Positions 7,166-10,241 of a stretch of 10,241 nt of DNA are shown here, piece after piece. The stretch comes from Candidatus Dojkabacteria bacterium UBA2259 (GTDB lineage: Bacteria; Patescibacteriota; Dojkabacteria; SC72). The stretch lies in NCBI GenBank assembly GCA_002347605.1, contig DDXN01000006.1, positions 12,088 to 22,328 on the forward strand, written 5' to 3'. Within the stretch, counting starts at the first letter, position 1. Each line of letters opens with the position of its first letter. Made by a program: the position numbers and the translations under genes. The notes under the pieces are model-generated. The model did not search any database, had not been told where the DNA came from, and saw only the letters and a program-made list of their open reading frames with translations.

Positions 7166-7957
7166 TTAATCGTGAAGCTCTTCTATAGATAACAAAATAT
7201 CATCCATGACCTTGAGAATACTCTCATCAGGGTTATCAGGAGTTTTGTATGCTACAGATCCAGCCGTAATTCCTCCCCAAACGTAGTATACTCCACTTTG
7301 TTGGCTATCTACTCGTTCACAAATCCTAATATCGTAATCAGAGGATTCCTGATCTTTTGGATTAAATGATCTTCTAAAAGTACCCTGATTAATTTCTTGA
7401 AAATCTTCATAATAGATATAGATTCCTGGCCCATTAAGTAGCTCTTTGCTGTACGTGATATCGGAATAACCACATAAGGACGTTTCCCCACCACATTGAC
7501 CGCAATTGCTCAAGTAAAAAGCATATTCTGGATTCTCCATATATGAAATTTCAAGCTCATGAAAAGTACAGACTGTTTGATTATTTACAGAATCATATCC
7601 ACAAGTAGTGTTAGCTTTAGTAATCTCCCAATCCTGAGGATATTTTAATCTATATGGCCAAAGAGAAGTGTTTGTAAATGATACTAAAGGGACATCTTCG
7701 TTCTCACTTGTCGGTATCTCTTCTTCTTCACTTGTTGGAACTTCTTTCTTTGAAAAAGGATTCTCTACTCCAACTATTAATCTATCTGTAAAAAACATAT
7801 ATGCAAATAACCCTATTAATACAAAAACGAATACGAGTAGTACTATATTCAAAACCTTTTCTCTACTCATCTTCCTATTCCCTTTAGATTCTGAACCCTC
7901 ATCCTCAAGGATATTTATTTTCGAAGAATTATCAATTTGAGAAATACCTTCAATCAT
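7166..7957 (-). CDS. Membrane-anchored extracytoplasmic protein with six cysteines (hypothetical)
   Basis: I do not recognise the family with certainty. From the ATG at 7957 the protein has 263 residues. A charged cytoplasmic N-terminus (1-36) is followed by one membrane helix (about 37-56). Next comes an acidic linker with a repeated motif (EVPTSEEEEIPTSENEDVP, about 72-90), then a soluble domain beginning LWPYRLKYPQDWEITK. The Y-P-x-x-W phrase is common in PsbP/Mog1-like domains of surface lipoproteins. The soluble part holds six cysteines (about C119, C130, C152, C155, C162, C213), an even number compatible with disulfides outside the cell; C152/C155 also form a C-x2-C pair. A TTG three codons upstream (7966) is an alternative start, but the ATG is preferred. 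The gene lies 49 bases downstream of tRNA-Val on the same strand. The topology is well supported; the function is unknown. Confidence 0.75.
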   Translation of the reverse strand: MIEGISQIDNSSKINILEDEGSESKGNRKMSREKVLNIVLLVFVFVLIGLFAYMFFTDRLIVGVENPFSKKEVPTSEEEEIPTSENEDVPLVSFTNTSLWPYRLKYPQDWEITKANTTCGYDSVNNQTVCTFHELEISYMENPEYAFYLSNCGQCGGETSLCGYSDITYSKELLNGPGIYIYYEDFQEINQGTFRRSFNPKDQESSDYDIRICERVDSQQSGVYYVWGGITAGSVAYKTPDNPDESILKVMDDILLSIEELHD

Positions 7958-7971
7958 GATAATCAAATATT

Positions 7972-8000
7972 AATTTAACAGTAAAACATACCATTTGGAA
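7972..8000 (-). promoter_or_regulatory. Candidate promoter between tRNA-Val and the six-cysteine protein gene
   Basis: The minus strand carries TTCCAA (8000-7995), a 17-base spacer and TAAATT (7977-7972) preceded by TG-N (extended -10). Transcription would begin close to the ATG at 7957, giving a leader of only several bases. This fits the shortage of Shine-Dalgarno sites here. The hexamer matches are moderate. Confidence 0.35.
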
Positions 8001-8006
8001 TACACA

Positions 8007-8080
8007 TGGACAATAGTAGACTCGAACTACTGACCCCTACAATGTGAATGTAGTGCTCTAACCAACTGAGCTAATTGTCC
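8007..8080 (-). tRNA. tRNA-Val, anticodon CAC
   Basis: The 74-base minus-strand sequence folds as a complete cloverleaf. The acceptor stem is GGACAAT/ATTGTCC (all seven pairs), followed by T8-A9, the D stem GCTC/GAGC with loop AGTTGGTTA, and the anticodon stem CTACA/TGTAG. The anticodon loop is TTCACAT (anticodon CAC, reading GTG). The variable loop is GGGTC, and the T arm is AGTAG/CTACT with loop TTCGAGT. The discriminator is A. The next bases are TGT, so CCA is not encoded and must be added enzymatically. The 5' end overlaps the last codons of the 73-residue membrane-protein gene by 10 bases. No separate promoter is evident, so processing by RNase P from a shared transcript is likely. Confidence 0.96.
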
Positions 8081-8292
8081 TTAGGGGTAGTATTGTTATT
8101 CTGAATAGGTGGCTTAACCTCTTTTACAGGCTCCTCTCTCAATCCCCTTACTACATTCCACATTATATATCCCCCAAATATGAGAATAAAGATGAGAATA
8201 CCAGAAAGTATATTCCCCATAAACATTGCTATTACACCAATAACCAAACTTATTAGTGCAGCTATGGCATATTTCACAAGGTTTGGATACAT
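8071..8292 (-). CDS. Small two-helix membrane protein (hypothetical)
   Basis: This 73-residue protein has two hydrophobic helices (about 7-25 and 28-47) joined by a tight turn. A charged, proline- and asparagine-rich tail follows (50-73: REEPVKEVKPPIQNNN and on). It resembles no family I can name. The helical pair with a G-rich second helix is common among small uncharacterised membrane proteins. The start is the ATG at 8292-8290; TATTTA just upstream could be a -10 box, and no Shine-Dalgarno site is present. Its last codons, GAC AAT TAG, are also the first ten bases of tRNA-Val, so the stop codon is tRNA bases 8-10. The membrane-like composition makes it likely to be a real gene, but no function can be given. 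Confidence 0.65.
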   Translation of the reverse strand: MYPNLVKYAIAALISLVIGVIAMFMGNILSGILIFILIFGGYIMWNVVRGLREEPVKEVKPPIQNNNTTPKDN

Positions 8293-8373
8293 TTTAAATA
8301 ATGTCTAAGTTATTATTAAAATATATCTCAAAAGAAATATATATGCAATCAATAATGAAACAGTCTAATCAAA

Positions 8374-8631
8374 TCACCTTTTATTTAAACTCCTCCCAAT
8401 ATCTTGAAGTGTCTCTCTATCTTTCTCAGTAATTCTTAATCTCATTGCTTGTTTTAGAGTAAATTCCGCAATACCCTTTTTCATTGTTTGTTCAGGTGTC
8501 TCTCCTTCCTCAACACTACCTCCAAAAAAACTCCAATGCTCTCCGTACTTTTTTATTTTTCGCCTATCTTCAAGCAACACCCTATTCTCTTTAGTTAAAA
8601 ATATAACTCCAGCACAATGTATTATATTCAT
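8374..8631 (-). CDS. Short Nudix-like protein with degenerate Nudix box
   Basis: Nudix enzymes hydrolyse nucleoside diphosphates linked to another moiety. The first half of this 85-residue protein is typical: CAGVIFLTKENRVLLEDRR (6-24), then EHWSFFGGSVEEGETPEQ (31-48). Against the Nudix box G-x5-E-x7-R-E-U-x-E-E-x-G-U, G38 and E44 fit. The catalytic part then reads K52-G53-I54-A55-E56-F57-T58-L59. Only E56 of the R-E/E-E set is kept and the conserved glycine is L59. The protein ends soon after, against a family length of about 130-150, so the C-terminal part of the fold is missing. I saw no continuation of the box in the other minus-strand frames. It may be a decaying pseudogene, a non-catalytic binder, or an unusual short form. 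It uses the only TGA stop in the window; reading through would add just three codons before TAG. Confidence 0.6.
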   Translation of the reverse strand: MNIIHCAGVIFLTKENRVLLEDRRKIKKYGEHWSFFGGSVEEGETPEQTMKKGIAEFTLKQAMRLRITEKDRETLQDIGRSLNKR

Positions 8632-8871
8632 TTGAATACTTTAAATAATTGTAATAAAAATGAATAATGGGCGATATTAAAAAGTATAGAATCTAAAAAA
8701 AGGATTACCTTAGTAATGATAATAGAATTTTGCTAATTTCCCAAATATACATATATTATTTTACCAAACTACCTAACTATTTATCTAGCATTCTTTAAGT
8801 TTTAATAAGTGCAAGAGAAGTAATTGTAAGTTCTGTTTCTCCCAATTCAAAAGTAAAACGCTAATTTTATT

Positions 8872-8900
8872 TTGACTCATAGTAGATACAGTGGTAACAT
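8872..8900 (+). promoter_or_regulatory. Promoter of the DUF4173-like gene
   Basis: TTGACT (8872-8877), a 17-base spacer and TAACAT (8895-8900) preceded by TGG form a good sigma70-type promoter with an extended -10. Transcription should start near 8907, leaving a leader of only about 9 bases before the ATG at 8916. The rest of the 284-base divergent gap (8632-8915) is AT-rich, with no RNA structure or convincing gene that I can see. Confidence 0.6.
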
Positions 8901-8915
8901 ATTAGCAGTATTCTT

Positions 8916-10241
8916 ATGAACATCTTAAAAGCACATACTCCTAATAATATGATTGAAACTGGATTTATATCAGGAATTTCTTTGATATTAGGGTTACTAT
9001 TTGATTATTTTTTCTATGACAAAATGCCTGGTATCACTTTCCCTGTATATGTTATCTTTATTGTATTAGGTCTTTTTGCTATCTCTCGTATCCTTAAAAA
9101 ACAAATAAACAAACAAGTGGTTTGGCTTTTAATTCCACTAGTTTTTTTTAGTACAATGGTTTTTATTCATACGAGTACTTTGCTTACTTTTTTTAATGTA
9201 TTTATTTCCTTAATACTTTTGTTATTAATTGCCAAAACAGTATGTGGAAATAGAGTTAATAGCTTTTTGATGAGAGATTATGTAAAGATCATTTTTCTTC
9301 CATTGAAGTTCGTATTCCCGCTTTTTCATACTCTATCTGATTTATTCTCTTTACATAAAGTTAATAAAAATCAAAAAACTTTGTCTCATATAGTAAAAGG
9401 TGTTGTAATGGCTATTCCTGTGATATTCATTTTCATATTACTTCTTTCTTCTGCGGACTTAATTTTTCAAAGATATATTTCAGATTTGGTTACCATCAAT
9501 ATACAACCAGAAACATTCTTCAGGTTTATCTTAATTTTAATTGTGACATTTATTTTCATTGGTGCATACTCATATATCTTTCAAGAATCGAAAAAACAAA
9601 AAACCATTAAACAAGAGAATAAAAAATATGTAATTGGGAATATTGAAAGTTCTGTTATTTTGGGTTTGGTTAATGTTCTGTTCTTTTTGTTTATTCTTAT
9701 ACAGTTAACCTATCTATTTGGAGGTGTAAGTAATATTTCTACACAAGGATTCACATATGCTGAATATGCTAGGCAGGGCTTTTTTGAATTAATAGCAGTA
9801 GCAGTTATTTCATTGTTATTGCTTTTGACTATTGAAAAGTATATTGCCCACAAAGATAAATTCCCTATTCTAGGGTTTAAAATATTAAGTACAACAATGG
9901 TTGCTCAAGTAATTGTAATAATGGTCTCGGCTTTTACACGTTTGTTGCTATATGAGCAAGCTTATGGTTTTACAATACTTAGGTTGTATAGCCACATCTT
10001 TATTTTCTTACTTGGTGTTATCTTTTGTTTGTTGGTATATAAAATACATTGGGATAGTAGAGAGAATATGTTTGCATTACGTGTTTTTATATCAGTAATT
10101 TTGTTTTTAGTAGGAATAAATTTGCTTAATCCTGACCTATTTATTGCACAACAGAATATTCAGAGATTTAATGATACTGGAAAGCTTGATGTTTCCTATT
10201 TAAGTAATCTTTCTGATGATGCAATTCCAGAAGTAGTAAAA
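8916..10241 (+). CDS. DUF4173-type polytopic membrane protein (C-terminus cut by window edge)
   Basis: The frame opens at ATG 8916 and is still open at the right edge (442 codons). The protein is hydrophobic, with about ten likely membrane segments. Family hallmarks of DUF4173 (related to DUF4153) are visible. YLFGG lies at residues 266-270. TYAEYARQGFFEL follows at 280-292, matching the family's F-T-Y-A-E-Y-A-R-x-G-F-F-E-L core. Near the edge, NIQRFNDTGKLDVSYLSNLS leads into DDAIPE, matching the family's N-x-x-R-(x)n-G-K-L-D-x-x-Y-L-x-x-L-S-x-D-A-x-P phrase. The extracytoplasmic C-terminal part is expected beyond the edge. The function of the family is unknown. Leucine is written TTG much more often here than in the flippase gene, a hint of different origin or expression. 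The promoter is strong, the leader very short, and there is no Shine-Dalgarno site. Confidence 0.88.
   Translation, partial: MNILKAHTPNNMIETGFISGISLILGLLFDYFFYDKMPGITFPVYVIFIVLGLFAISRILKKQINKQVVWLLIPLVFFSTMVFIHTSTLLTFFNVFISLILLLLIAKTVCGNRVNSFLMRDYVKIIFLPLKFVFPLFHTLSDLFSLHKVNKNQKTLSHIVKGVVMAIPVIFIFILLLSSADLIFQRYISDLVTINIQPETFFRFILILIVTFIFIGAYSYIFQESKKQKTIKQENKKYVIGNIESSVILGLVNVLFFLFILIQLTYLFGGVSNISTQGFTYAEYARQGFFELIAVAVISLLLLLTIEKYIAHKDKFPILGFKILSTTMVAQVIVIMVSAFTRLLLYEQAYGFTILRLYSHIFIFLLGVIFCLLVYKIHWDSRENMFALRVFISVILFLVGINLLNPDLFIAQQNIQRFNDTGKLDVSYLSNLSDDAIPEVVK

Noticed and set aside
8007..8080. tRNA-Val as an integration site for a mobile element
   Set aside because: No integrase, no direct repeat of the tRNA 3' end and no mobile-type genes are seen in the flanks.

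Overview
The window is AT-rich (about one third G+C by eye), densely packed, and carries no mobile element, CRISPR array or rRNA. It looks like a bacterial chromosome segment, most plausibly from a Patescibacteria/CPR-type organism. That placement is an inference from compact genes, short or no leaders with few Shine-Dalgarno sites, a tRNA without an encoded CCA, and small membrane proteins such as a DUF5684 member. It is not proven. All closed genes but one stop at TAA or TAG. The exception, a Nudix-like gene, stops at TGA. No recognisable gene contains an in-frame TGA, and glycine uses GGN codons throughout, so standard bacterial decoding fits.

Layout. On the minus strand, 2844 down to 1 is a recA-recX-recJ recombination-repair operon. 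recX starts on the base after the recA stop, recX and recJ overlap by 11 bases, and recJ runs off the left edge. Upstream, also on the minus strand, is an N-formylglutamate-amidohydrolase-like gene (2933-3532). It is divergent from a secreted or membrane DUF5684 protein (3640-4218, plus). A near-perfect bidirectional hairpin terminator (4238-4267) separates that gene from convergent rmuC (4268-5434, minus). rmuC is divergent from a polysaccharide flippase gene (5481-6722, plus), whose end overlaps the start of an MscL channel gene carrying an extra C-terminal zinc ribbon (6694-7161).

On the minus strand again, between 8631 and 7166, lie a short degenerate Nudix protein, a 73-residue two-helix membrane protein, a tRNA-Val(CAC) and a membrane-anchored six-cysteine protein. 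The stop codon of the 73-residue protein is formed by bases 8-10 of the tRNA. Finally, a DUF4173-type polytopic membrane protein (8916 onward, plus) starts behind a good promoter and runs off the right edge.

Functionally the window combines DNA recombination and repair (RecA, RecX, RecJ, RmuC) with cell-envelope functions (flippase, MscL, three uncharacterised membrane proteins and one anchored extracellular protein). I see no convincing new multi-gene system. The most noteworthy signals are small-scale: the tRNA/CDS overlap, the zinc-ribbon MscL, the degenerate Nudix box, the inverted repeat over the recA start codon, and the shared divergent -10 region between rmuC and the flippase gene.
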